Source: Trifolium pratense (Eukaryota; Streptophyta; Magnoliopsida; Fabales; Fabaceae). Taken from it: DNA of 64,000 nucleotides. The notes beneath the pieces were generated by a model. The model saw only the letters and a list, made by a program, of their open reading frames with translations. It was not told the origin of the DNA and did no database searches. Where the stretch lies: the NCBI RefSeq assembly GCF_020283565.1, contig NC_060065.1, positions 58,778,772-58,842,771 on the forward strand. The letters run 5' to 3'. Of the stretch, positions 24,835 through 38,543 are shown piece by piece (the first letter of the stretch is position 1; every line of letters starts with the position of its first letter). The translations under genes were made by a program, and so were the position numbers.

Positions 24835-27800
24835 CCCTTTATGTTTATTATGGTTATGATGACTGCTTACAAAATTTGTATGCCTCCTTAGGTACCCAGC
24901 TGAATTTATTGGTGGAAGAATTGGCATTATTACTCCATACAAGTGTCAACTTTCTCTTCTGCGGTCTCGTTTTCTTAATGCATTTGGTTCTTCAACCATA
25001 GCCGACATGGAATTTAACACCGTGGATGGTTTCCAAGGTAGAGAGGTGGATATATTGTTGCTTTCTACTGTAAGAGCAGCTCATTCAAGCAGTGCTGCAT
25101 CTGAAATAAACTCAAGCTCTATTGGATTTGTTGCTGATATAAGACGGATGAATGTTGCCTTGACAAGGGCCAAGTTATCACTTTGGATTTTGGGTAATGC
25201 AAGAACTTTACAGACAAACCATAACTGGGCAGCTCTTGTTAAAGATGCTAAAGAAAGAAACTTGATCATGACGGCTAAGATGCCATATCATTCAATGTTC
25301 AAAACAGCTAAAAGTAAGTGTGTTTTTGAAATTTCTGATAATCATGCAAGACCATTGAAGCATGAGAAGAAGGTTGATGATAGTGGCCACAAAGTACCAA
25401 AAAAATTGGTTAATGACAATGATACCCAGGTGGGGAAAAATAAATGTGTTTCTGAAGTCAAGGACCGGAATAAGGGTAGTTGTGATGAGAATAATTTTTC
25501 AGTTTTGGAAAAAATTGCTCTGGCCAAGGAAAGAGATTCCAAGAATAAGCATATTTCCATAAAGAAGGATACACCATGTGTAGATGGTGGAAGAGAAGGC
25601 AAATATAAAATGAAGATTAGCTTGGGAAAGACACCACCAAGTAAAGGGCAATCAAAATTTCAAAATTCAAGGAACGGTTTAGACCATCCGGTGAAAAAAA
25701 CAGGTGGTGGACATAAAGCATCAAAACCTTCAGAGTCAGAAAAACCGGCTATGTATTCCAGAGGGGATATGAGCAGTTCTGCAGAAGTTTCTGCTTCCTC
25801 AATGAAAGAATGTCACAAAGATAGAGATGCAAATAATCAAGGTAGAGCTTCTAATCAAAGTATGGGTGCTGAAATTTCAAAAAGGAAACAGCAGCGTGAA
25901 GCTGTTGATGCTATTCTTAACTCATGTTTGATATCTACGAAGAAGGAAGAGAGATCGACAAAAGTTTCTGCAAAGAGGTCCTTTTCCTCATCTGTTGCAA
26001 ACGGTAGTATGAAACCACCTAAGAAAAGAAGAGGTAAACTTCCTCATCTATGCTTACTAATTTTGATGATGTAGATGTTGTTTACCTTTAGTTGATGCAA
26101 ATGTGATGATGCTGTGAAAACAATATTTTTGGAGCCATGGTAATATACGTTAAGTTTTTATGGATCTTTACTTATCTTTACTCAATTTTCTCTAAATAAA
26201 ATAAGTTATTCTCCGTGTTCCTATGTTTCTGTCTTTATCTAATTATTACATGATCATTAGTTGTCATCCTAAAACTGCTATTGAAAAATAATTTGATTTT
26301 ATCATCTTCTGCATCATCATCTTCCATTGTATTTGTGAAAACTGAATATTCTTATATTTCAAGTTATGAATAATGTACAATCACTAATGTGTATATATAG
26401 ACTATTCTAACCTAACGGGAGACATTCTTACATAGGCACAAAAATATAGACACAAAAATATACTACATTATTTTATTTCAAGTTATGAATAATGTACAAT
26501 CACTAATGTGTTTATATAGGCTATTCTAACCTAACGGGAGACATTCTTACATAGGCACAAAAATATAGACACAAGATTTAGGCACGCACACATCATTTAA
26601 AAAAATTAAAAGAAAAATAAAATAGTCACATCAATTAATATAACTTTAATCATTTGTTCTTTAATTTTTTATTTTTTTTTGCTTATGAGTGTGCCTAACA
26701 ACAATTTATTTGTGTTTGTGCCTATATAAGTTTTTCTCACCTAACGGGCTCATGTGCCGAATACATATTACTAATAAAAATAAAATATTGCTCCTAATAA
26801 TAAAGGATTGCTTCTAATATTAAAATATTTACTATTTATTTACAACACCCCCCCTCAAGCTGGTGAATGAATATTTATCATTCCCAACTTGGAAACAATT
26901 CTTTCAAAGTTATTGTTGGTCAGCCCCTTAGTTAGAAGATCTGCAAGGTTGCCTTGGGAAGAGACATATGGAGTGTAAATTAGACCACTCTCCAATTTTT
27001 CTTTGATGAAGTGTCTGTCAACTTCAATATGTTTGGTCCAATCATGTTGCACTGGATTATGGGCTATGCTAATAGCAGATTTATTATCACAATAGAGTTT
27101 CATTGGTTCATCACTCTTTATCCTCAAGTCTTCCAAGATGTTTTTCAGCCATAGTAATTCACATATCCCTGTTGAACAGCCATCAAGTTACTAACCAAAA
27201 ATAACTTTGAATGACATTAGAAGACAAATTTACAGCAACCAAGATAAACACATTAGAAATGGTAAGCCAGATGACCAGGGACTGACCCATGAAGCTTGAA
27301 ACGCGATAAAATTTACTGGAAAAACCAACCACGACAAAGAAAAACCCAGGTGACTTTTCTACTGAGACCTCCATGCTGGTGGTCGTCCCAAACGAACCAG
27401 AATGGCAAGGCGATTTAAATAAGTGATGTCGTGCAAAAACAGCAGTGGGAAGACGACACGTGTGGCTCATGCGCAGGAGTGTGCATAACTTTGTGGCGGT
27501 GCGTGGATTGACTTATGTTGGCAGTGCTTCAGCGATTGACGGATAGGTGCCCTTTGATTCCAGTGCCGGTGGCAGTGGCTCTGACAACCGTTGAGACCCG
27601 ACGGAAACCAAACTATTCAAGACTAGGGTTAGCCTTGACAGTGGTTAAACCCAAAGATAACCTTGCTCTACATACCATCTTGAATAGGAATATTTCTCAT
27701 TATCAATGAAAAGGTTTGAACAACTATTTATATACATTAGAGATATAATCTAAATAGGAATGCAATCCTATTATAATCTCAAAGGATACTAACAAATCAT

Positions 27801-28177
27801 ATCATATTATAATAAATATCAATATCTCAACATAGATCATGTCACTCCAAAAATGCTATAAATGAACAGAAGACTTTCCACCTCTTGGTGTCCTGTAATT
27901 ACTTTTTTTCTTCAAAATCTTTGTTTTTAAATGTTGTGGTTAGGGAAGGGAGAATATATTCAAAATCAAGAAGGGAAAATAAAACTGTAAATTATGCAAT
28001 CCTAACAGGAATTGTAAGATTCTATGAAGTTCATAAAACAAATATACTTATAAATTGGTTTATATGTATAAAAAAATAATTTATGTGTGTTAGATTGCAA
28101 ATAAAAGATGGTTATGTGTGTTTTGTTTGCACATCCCCCTAAATTTGAGACTTTTTTCAGTGAAACCTGATGAGTGA
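8824..28177 (+). CDS. SEN1/senataxin-like superfamily 1 helicase
   Basis: Predicted nuclear ATP-dependent 5'-3' RNA/DNA helicase of the Sen1/senataxin group (transcription termination, R-loop removal, by family). Exons: 8824-8972, 9420-9804, 10292-10408, 10497-10576, 10961-11107, 11207-11355, 11462-11592, 11716-11838, 11945-12018, 13583-14185, 14305-14416, 14553-14690, 16940-17269, 17710-17983, 18078-19369, 20192-20594, 20690-21591, 21679-21744, 21821-21946, 24538-24782, 24892-26033 and probably 28161-28177; every junction keeps phase (about 2,334 aa). Residues ~50-730 resemble the SEN1 N-terminal domain. The helicase core has Walker A GPPGTGKT (~1500), DEAA (~1800), VGDPKQLPATV, TEQYRMHP, VDGFQGREVDI and RRMNVALTRAK (~2030). 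A TIVILSDDE motif near residue 1015 looks SUMO-interacting. The Lys/Ser-rich tail is probably disordered. Intron 7 has a GC donor. If the last splice is not used, the frame stops at 26074 (2,342 aa). The start is the first in-frame ATG. Confidence 0.88.
12261..12403 (-). mobile_element. tRNA-derived SINE in helicase intron 9
   Basis: Minus-strand A-box (GGTAGCTCAACTGG) and B-box (GGGTTCAACTCC) are present, followed by a tail ending in a GA-rich run. It is flanked by an exact 11-bp duplication CTCATTGTCAT (12250-12260 and 12404-12414), which proves a retroposed insertion. Confidence 0.82.
14728..15835 (-). mobile_element. Deleted Ty1/copia retrotransposon in helicase intron 12
   Basis: Two direct 148-bp LTRs (14728-14875 and 15688-15835) enclose 812 bp, and the whole is flanked by the 5-bp duplication ATGTG (14723-14727, 15836-15840). 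On the minus strand the order is LTR, a TGGTATCGAGAGC primer-binding site (near 15675-15687), a short internal segment, RNase H, a polypurine tract (poly-G near 14876-14885) and LTR. Gag, protease, integrase and reverse transcriptase are missing. The LTRs differ at several sites, so the insertion is not recent. Confidence 0.88.
14883..15269 (-). pseudogene. Ty1/copia RNase H fragment
   Basis: About 128 codons of copia RNase H remain open, including KSSAEAEFRAMA, LYSDNKAAI and KHIEIDRHFIKEKL, ending with the usual ADILTKSL...LGMIDIY tail. It is the only coding part left in the deleted element at 14728-15835 and is not an independent gene. Confidence 0.85.
15972..16156. repeat. Probable solo copia LTR in helicase intron 12
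   Basis: A 185-bp segment begins TGTTGAAAG and ends TTTCAACA, with a TATAATTATAGG-type core. The flanks ACTAT and ACCAT match at 4 of 5 bases, consistent with an aged target duplication. No internal retroelement sequence is attached. Confidence 0.55.
22040..23568 (+). mobile_element. LTR-retrotransposon fragment in helicase intron 19
   Basis: LTR-like sequence (about 22040-23330, minus the nested MITE 22184-23217) contains a CTATAAATAAGGG promoter-like block and ends CTCTAACA, directly followed by a primer-binding-like ATTGGTCCGACCTG. A short Lys/Glu-rich reading frame follows (23380-23580), perhaps gag. The 3' half is absent and a copia LTR begins at 23569. Left border approximate. Confidence 0.5.
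22184..23217. mobile_element. Tourist/Harbinger-like element with TTA duplication
   Basis: The ends are GGGTCTGTTTGGTT and AACCAAACAGACCC, flanked by TTA on both sides (22181-22183, 23218-23220), the PIF/Harbinger signature. The subterminal regions are G- and C-rich mirror blocks (GGAGGGGA-type); the interior is very AT-rich without a transposase. It lies inside the LTR fragment above. Confidence 0.82.
23569..24110 (-). mobile_element. Copia-type LTR and retroelement debris
   Basis: A 165-bp segment (23569-23733) begins TGTGGAAAAT and ends ATTCTCCAACA, with a minus-strand TGGTATCAACAGC primer site just left of it (about 23556-23568); this is a 5' LTR read on the minus strand. Further right, AGCTCTAGTACCAA near 23895-23908 looks like the primer site of yet another minus-strand copia element, followed by LTR-like sequence to about 24110. 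No coding part is seen. Confidence 0.5.
24793..24832. repeat. (CT)n microsatellite in helicase intron 20
   Basis: About twenty CT units lie ten bases after the exon 20 donor; they extend the pyrimidine content of this 109-bp intron. Confidence 0.9.
26355..26574. repeat. 119-bp tandem duplication across LTR and MITE
   Basis: The block starting TATTTCAAGTTATG at 26355 recurs at 26474 almost unchanged. Each copy spans part of the copia 3' LTR, the CCTAACGGG target site and the first ~36 bp of the adjacent MULE-type MITE, so the duplication happened after the MITE inserted. Confidence 0.85.
26539..26739. mobile_element. MULE-type MITE with 9-bp TSD
   Basis: Inverted ends share ATAGGCACAAA, and the element is bounded by CCTAACGGG on both sides (26530-26538, 26740-26748), a 9-bp duplication typical of Mutator-like elements. 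Length 201 bp, non-coding; inserted in the copia LTR. Confidence 0.75.
26855..27136 (-). pseudogene. Ty1/copia RNase H fragment
   Basis: About 90 codons remain open, with YCDNKSAISIAHNPVQHD, KHIEVDRHFIKEKL, NLADLLTKGL and the closing LGMINIH. It is the only coding remnant of the element at 26343-27832. Confidence 0.82.
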
Positions 28178-28200
28178 GCACGAGATTATGGAAGAATAAA

Positions 28201-28307
28201 CTTTTCTCTGAGGATTTATGCTGAAGCTTTTTCCTGATTCTGTTGTGATCACCTTTTTGACTTGGCATCAACTTTTCTCTGAGGATTTATGCTGAAGCTT
28301 TTTCCTT
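28201..28307. repeat. Direct repeat of ~36 bp, probable helicase 3' UTR
   Basis: The segment CTTTTCTCTGAGGATTTATG and its continuation to GCTTTTTCC occur twice, 71 bp apart (28201 and 28272). The position just after the proposed terminal exon (stop at 28175-28177) suggests 3' UTR sequence. Confidence 0.55.
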
Positions 28308-28778
28308 TTTTGCTTCTAATAGGTAAGTGGATTTTTATTACTGTAACATGAAATCACTGGAAACTTAAAAGCGATTTAATTTATTCTGCTGGTTGTTGGC
28401 TAAACCGAGGAACAAAAGCTATTTGTATATATGGTGGCAGATTGGTGTAAATATAAGAAATTTTGTTCGTAGTGGAGTAACTATATCCTTTTCTTCATAA
28501 TGGTAAAATGGAATAAATGACTGCATCTGACAACTCTTCCTTTACCATATATATATATATATATATATAAAAGGATGAATATATTGACTCCAAGAGTAAT
28601 TCTTTACTCCGCATTTTGTTTAAATCTAATGGACTAAAGTTAATTGTCATTCAATTCCCCTACTATTTCTCACAACATTTATGATTTCCTCTTTGTCAAT
28701 TTTTTGGAAAGGTCCATTTTTGCCCTTACTTGAACCACATTTAGCCATGTGGCTTTATTATTTTTATAGTTTAGTTTA
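28308..28778. other. Probable 3' UTR / intergenic; (TA)n run
   Basis: No gene is seen. A (TA)n run lies at about 28547-28568, followed by repeat-derived sequence with a TTGACTCCAAGAGTAA block that also appears near 7075-7090. Confidence 0.5.
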
Positions 28779-29432
28779 GTCTTAATTAGTTAAATGGTCC
28801 CTTAAAATATTTTAAGTTTTACAATGGTCCCTTAAAGAAAAAAATGTTCGGATTAGTTCCTTAAAGACATCTTCGTTAGTCACATTGGTCCCTTCCGTTA
28901 ATTTATCAACCACAAATGTATTAGGTGAACCAACATTGAAGGTGATCCACCATATGCCACAATATATTTTTTAATCTTAACCATTGGATTTTTTGAAAGA
29001 AAAAGAACCATTGGATTTTTAATCTTAACAAGATCTAAGAGTGCACCATCACCAACAAATTTTTGTTTCAATTTCTTCATCTTCTTCCTCCATTCCTTCA
29101 TCATTTCTTCATTTTCTTTCTCAATTCCTTCATCATTTTTTCATAGCTTCATCATTCAAACTCAAAATTTCAAAACAAACCCAAAAATAAATAAATTACA
29201 AAATTGCAAAAGCCTTTTATTTATTTTTTTATAATGATGAGGGCTTAAGCCCATGCAAAAGCCTTTTAACTTTTATTAAAATTTGATATTGTTCATTTCT
29301 TTGTTTAGCCGCCGCAGCGATCTGATTGCAGCACACAAGACCTTTCATTCTTTTCTTCTGTTCAAACTAAACCTTAATTTTTTAATGAAGGGTCTTCACA
29401 TAATCACATGTATATATCATTTTTTTTACGCA

Positions 29433-29500
<68 letters not shown>

Positions 29501-30223
29501 TGAAATCAGTGTTTCTTTCAATATCTCATATTTTTCCCTTTCTCATTTTTTATTCCTTTGTTTCATCTTCTTCTATCTTCTTGCAATTGCAACACAAGAT
29601 CCGGCAATTACAAGGCCTCTTCTTTCCCTTTCTTCTTCTAACAACACCCCCCTCTTTAAATCCATCATCACCACCACCATTTTACTCATTTTTTCTGTTT
29701 AAAATTGAAGATCTAAAAACCTAGATCTGACATCATTATTTCATATATTTTAATTTTTCCCCATTTCAATTTTTTGATTCAATATGTAGATTGACTTTTC
29801 AAATAAAGCAGCAACAATAATTTTCTAAAATCTGATTGTCTTGATGCGGCGAAGGATGGTGCTGTTGGGGTTGAAAAAATATTTAATTTTTCCCCATTTC
29901 AACTTTGTTAGGGACGATGAATCTGAACTATCATTCTTATTTTATTTTAGTTAAAAAATATTTCTCTTAAAACTTTCAATCTGAACCATTGGAAATTTTA
30001 AATGACATATGTCACATATCTGTTAAGGAAATTGGTATTTGGCCATATTGCTTACCTTAGTATATCTGGACCCATTGACAACTTAACGTTTTTTTAGAAA
30101 ATTTAACAGAAGGGACCTGTTTGACTAACAATGTATTATTAAGGGATCAAAATGGATTTTTTTCTTTAAGGGACCATTGTGAAACCTAAAATATCTTTAA
30201 AATATCATTTAACTAATTAAGCC
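28779..30223. mobile_element. MULE-type non-autonomous element, 9-bp TSD
   Basis: Long inverted ends of about 120 bp start G(T/G)CTTAATTAGTTAAATG and carry TGGTCCCTTAAAG-type blocks. The element is bounded by the exact 9-bp duplication TTTAGTTTA (28770-28778, 30224-30232). Its 1.2-kb interior includes a (CA)n(TA)n microsatellite and short open frames with no recognisable domain. No transposase is present. Confidence 0.78.
29432..29498. repeat. (CA)n(TA)n compound microsatellite
   Basis: About nine CA and more than twenty TA units inside the MULE-type element. Confidence 0.9.
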
Positions 30224-30235
30224 TTTAGTTTATTA

Positions 30236-30280
30236 CTCCTTTCGTCCCTGAAACGACAAGTAAAAAGGAAAAGGAGGGAG
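30236..30280. mobile_element. Stowaway-like 45-bp scrap
   Basis: CTCCTTTCGTCCCT and, at the other end, GGAGGGAG resemble Stowaway (Tc1/mariner MITE) termini, flanked by TA on both sides. Only the two ends remain. It lies three bases from the target duplication of the MULE-type element. Confidence 0.5.
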
Positions 30281-30304
30281 TATTTTATTATTATATTGGT
30301 CAAA

Positions 30305-30687
30305 TACATCCAAATTTTCTTAAGTTTTTTGTTTGTAATAGATAGATTTTTATGTAACAAATAAGTTTTTTAAGTTTTTAATTAAATGCACCGTTACGCT
30401 TCAAGTTATTCTTCGTTACAAAACGCTGAATTAACTTAGTGAGGTGGTAGTGAACATTGTGTTTTGACTTCCAAATAACAAGAACCAGCGTTCAGTGCCA
30501 CCTCACTAAGTTAACGTTTTGTCGGCTCTTTTGTAATGAAGGTTGAAAGGGTAATGATGCAATATATTAGAAATTTATAGGACCTATTTGTTACATAAAA
30601 AATTTAAAGGACTTATACCAAAAAAAACTTAAAGGACTTATCTGTTACAAACGCAAAACTTAAATGATCCTTGGAGTCAGTATATCC
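30305..30687. mobile_element. Long inverted-repeat element
   Basis: Arms of about 150 bp face each other: TTATGTAACAAATA blocks near 30350 and 30590, and CTTAGTGAGGTGG / CCACCTCACTAAG near 30437 and 30500. The whole can fold as an imperfect hairpin. Ends and duplication are not resolved; probably a foldback or MULE-type MITE. Confidence 0.5.
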
Positions 30688-30813
30688 TTCATTTAAAAAT
30701 AGTTTAACCCGATTGAACTCTGATTTGACCTGATCCTTGAACCTTGAACTTATAAATATATTGATTGAACGATCAATCCGGTCTAGTTCTGATTATCTCG
30801 TTAATAAGTATAC

Positions 30814-31559
30814 GGCTTAAATGCAGTTTTGACCCCCCAAATTTCCTAATTGTGCGATTTGGCCTCCTAAATTTCAATTGTGCGATTTTAACCCTCTAAG
30901 TTTTACAATTGTGCGATTTTGACACCCCAAGTTTACTCTCTTTTGCATTTGCTAGCATCCGCTGACTTTTTTGACTAAAAATTGCTTATGTGACAATTTA
31001 AAATTAAAAAGTATAATTAGTTTTAATTAAAATTCAAAAAAATTATTAATTTTTTTAGTGAAAGGTTTAATCATTACTGTTTTAAAAAAATAGTCTATAA
31101 AATTTTAAAAAGAAAATATTTTTTAAAACAATTTTAAAAATAAAAAAGTATTTTTAAAACAAATTAAATTTAAAATATTTTTTAAAATTAAAAATGTATT
31201 AATTTTATTTTAATAAAAGGTTGAATAATTATTGTTTTTAAAATTTAAAAAATTAGTTCATAAATTTTTTTAATTTATAAGTTATTTTTTTAAAAAATAA
31301 TTTGTCATTTACTTTTAATTTTTTTAAAAATATTTGTTTGAATTTTAAAATGCCACATAAGTTTTATTCAAAAAAGTTAACGGGGGAGTAGCAAATGCAA
31401 AAGGGGATAAACTTGCGGGGCCAAAGTCGCACAGTTGAAACTTGGGGGGTCAAAATTGCACAATGGTGAAACTTAGAGAGTTAAAATCGCACAATTGAAA
31501 CCTACGGAGCCAAAATCGCACAATTGTGAAATCTGAGGGGTCAAAACTGCATTTAAGTC
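30814..31559. mobile_element. MULE-type MITE with ~150-bp TIRs, 9-bp TSD
   Basis: Ends GGCTTAAATGCAGTTTTGACC and, inverted, GACTTAAATGCAGTTTTGACC continue into arms of about 150 bp with repeated CAATTGTGCGATTTT units. Exact 9-bp duplication TAAGTATAC lies at 30805-30813 and 31560-31568. The AT-rich centre is non-coding. Confidence 0.82.
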
Positions 31560-31662
31560 TAAGTATACAAAAGTTGATGCGGCAATTTTGTTTTCCTTCT
31601 CAGCATTAAAATTGAATTTGAAATATGATATCTAAATGTTATATAAAAATATCTAAATGTTA

Positions 31663-31785
31663 ACCCACTTGGGTTGGTGCATTGATATTGAGTTGGGATC
31701 TGAGAGTGTGCCCCTCTTGAGGTCTGAGGTTCGATTCTCTCTGGTGCCAATTTGAGTGGGCTAATTTAGCTTTTTCTTCAAAAAA
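31663..31785 (+). mobile_element. SINE with 12-bp TSD
   Basis: An A-box-like TGGGTTGGTGCATTG region and a B-box GAGGTTCGATTCTC are followed by a T-rich tail ending in A6. The exact 12-bp duplication ATCTAAATGTTA bounds it (31651-31662, 31786-31797). It is a different family from the 6251 and 12261 copies. Confidence 0.8.
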
Positions 31786-32013
31786 ATCTAAATGTTATCT
31801 AAATGTTTTTATATTACATATCTAAATGTCGAATCATCATAAAATCTTTTTATTTTTTAAAAAATTAGTCCGATGAATTATCATATTTGTTTATAAAAAT
31901 TATTCAAACTTTTTATTTTCTTAAAAAATAGAATAACTTATTTTTAATATAAAAATATTTAATGATCAAATGACAAAATCTTTAGTGTTTTTATAAAAAA
32001 TATTTCAAAAAAC

Positions 32014-32200
32014 ATGACACTGTTGGGTCGGTGGATTTTTTTGGGTTGGGTCCGGTTTTACCCGGAACCCGATTTTTTTAATGGATTTTTTTTTTTTAAA
32101 ATTCATATACACCCACTTGCCCGACCCAATCCACTTTTTTGGGTTGGATTGGGTGGTTTTGACCGGATCTACCAGATTTGCCCAATCCATGTACACCCCT
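32014..32200. mobile_element. hAT-type MITE fragment
   Basis: GGGTTGG/CCAACCC-rich sequence ending CCATGTACACCCCTA resembles the right end of the hAT-type MITEs in this window. The left end cannot be matched, so it is a partial copy. Confidence 0.4.
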
Positions 32201-32512
32201 ACAAAAGATTCAGTACAACCCGACCCATGGAGCAAAACGTAATTGTCAGTTCCAAAATTTGACCATCTTCATCCACTCTCTTCTCCATAGTGTTCCTCTT
32301 TCTTATCGTCACTGTCATTGTTATAGCTTTTGCAACCTGGGTTATTTCCTTCTTCCGATATCCACTACCACATCAACCCTCCGTAATGTTGCTAAAAAGA
32401 ATTTCCAAAGAAAAACAAATTGATTGTGAGAAAATGATAGCTTCTCTTCCAGCCCCATGTTTCTTTTTTCCCCTGAATTTTCTTTTTTATCCTTCAATAA
32501 AAACTTCGGTTT

Positions 32513-32622
32513 CTATTTATCGAATTCTTTTTTGCCTTGAAAAAAAAATTCGGTTTCTGTTTACCGAATTTTTTCTGAATTTGTACTAGAAAAACTTCGG
32601 TTTTTGCATTCCGAATTTTTTT
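32513..32622. repeat. Three short inverted-repeat units
   Basis: Three units starting TTCGGTTT (near 32515, 32549 and 32596) each close with CGAATT about 18-20 bp later, so that each can form a small hairpin. Origin unknown. Confidence 0.6.
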
Positions 32623-32762
32623 CAAAAGCAAAATAATTTTTTTTTTGGGTATAAAAGAAACATGGGAGCCGGAAGAGGGAACTAGAGAGTTGGTTGATTG
32701 GTTGTGGGAGGGCCATGCTGGAAGTTGAGCAATCATGTTAAAAAAAAAAAACACAATAGTAA

Positions 32763-33447
32763 GAGCATCTCCATTAAGGGTATCTAAGAGAGTTTCATAG
32801 ACTAATAATACGGTACCTTATTTTTTTTATCATCGGAGTTCCATGACGTGGTAGATAGTGTATCAAAATTGATGATACCAGTACCTTAAATAAGGTACTG
32901 TATCATCAATTTAATGTTATTATTAGCTTCCATATATGTCAAAATATTACCGTTGACATTCAATGACCATATCTTCTTTTTCTTTTTTACTATAGGAAAG
33001 TTTTATTTCTTTGTTGCCTTTCATTTCATAAGTTTTCTTCGTGAAAAAACAAATCATCGACAACTCCAAGCAGATCTTGTCGAACACATTTGGAAGCGTT
33101 TCAGACGAGAGAATAATCAAAATTAATTCTTATATTTTTCATTATATATTTTCCGTCATATTTATGCATTTTTCACCATTTTTTATTTATTGTCATGTAT
33201 TTCTCGTTATATTTAACTATTAATTTATTTATCTAAGTATTTATTAAATTAAATAATTTTTATTTTTATTTAAACAAAATAAAAAAACAAATATAGAATG
33301 GACCATTGTTATTAATGTATGATACTCAAAAAGTGGTATCATCATTGAAGCAAAATATGTATGAGTTGCATAAATATAAATGACATTGTTGGGACCACTT
33401 GTTAGTAATGTCTGATACCCAAAGTGGTATCACCATTGGAGGTGCTC
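32763..33447. mobile_element. Harbinger-type MITE with TAA duplication
   Basis: Ends GAGCATCTCCA and, inverted, GAGCACCTCCA lie between two TAA triplets (32760-32762, 33448-33450). Internal GGTATC/GATACC blocks form a longer imperfect inverted repeat. Non-coding. Confidence 0.7.
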
Positions 33448-33533
33448 TAACACTATACTCGAAACAATCATGTTTTTGGCTTACGATGGAGTTATTGAAG
33501 ATCAAATCTAGACCTCATGCATACTATTTAAAC

Positions 33534-34189
33534 TAGGGATGTAAATGAATATCTGTTGGGGCGGATAATATGATATATGTGTCCACTCTGTCAGATAAAT
33601 ACGATATCCATATCCACTCCATGGACGTGCAGGTATCCACTAAGCGGTTAATCCACAGATTTTGAAGTATCCATTGATATTTATAGATATCCATGAATAA
33701 TAATTTTTTTTACAAAAAATTGTGATTCTTGTAAAGAATTTTTATTTTAATTACTTGAAATTTGTTTATCTTCTCTCTAGAGAAACAAGAAAAAGATTAT
33801 TAACACATAATAATATTCATACATTTCAGTTTCAATTTAACAACAAAAGTCAACACATTTATTCTTATTCTTTTCACTGAAATATAATACTATCCATACA
33901 ATTCTGTTAAGAAAAAACTTCATACATTTCACTTCTAATCAAAACAAATAATTAAAAAGACTCTTTATATTTAATAACTAAGAATATTTATATAAATTTC
34001 TTATTTACTAACGAATATGGATATCCGCGGATACGAATACCATTAAATTCGCATCCGTATCCATTAACTATTGGGTAGTTGAAATATCCATTTATCATAC
34101 CCACGAATATCCATTAGACTATTCAATCCGTGTCTGTTGCGGATTTTATTTGCTGATATCAACGAATACGAATATTTTTGCCATTCCTA
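33534..34189. mobile_element. hAT-type MITE, imperfect 8-bp TSD
   Basis: Ends TAGGGATGTAAA and TTTTTGCCATTCCTA are inverted, with flanks ATTTAAAC and ATTCAAAT (6 of 8 matching). Subterminal GGATATCC-type repeats are abundant. It looks older than the two hAT-type MITEs at 4374 and 6436. Confidence 0.65.
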
Positions 34190-34489
34190 ATTCAAATATC
34201 ACACCACTATACCAAACTTAGTAACTTTAAACGTTCACCAAATGAACATATTAAATTGTTAGTATTTGTACATTGTTAGTATTAGTATTATTTTTTTTAC
34301 AAATAATAGAAAATTACTCTACAAACCCTAATATATATTTACATAATACTCCAAATTACATTTTGCTTGCTCTTTTCTAATTTAAATCACGGGTCTCATT
34401 TACGTCCCTACCTAGAACAAGATGTAACCATCTTGATTAATACGAATGAATACACTTATTATGGCTCCCTCCCCTGCATGTAAACCACC

Positions 34490-38543
<4,054 letters not shown>

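Larger units (their letters stand above)
26343..27832 (-). mobile_element. Second deleted copia-type element in helicase intron 21
   Basis: Minus-strand order: 5' LTR 27681-27832 (ends TGAATAGG and CTCAACA), primer-site-like ATGGTATGTAGAGC (near 27665-27678), non-coding internal segment, RNase H fragment, poly-G polypurine tract (near 26848-26856), and a 3' LTR ending TACAACA at 26847. The 3' LTR is lengthened by a 119-bp tandem duplication and a MULE-type MITE. The two LTRs share layout but align poorly, and flanking duplications do not match, so the copy may be a recombinant. Confidence 0.65.

Noticed and set aside
29283..29702. 139-codon open frame as a gene
   Set aside because: It runs through a (CA)n(TA)n microsatellite within a MULE-type element and has no domain.
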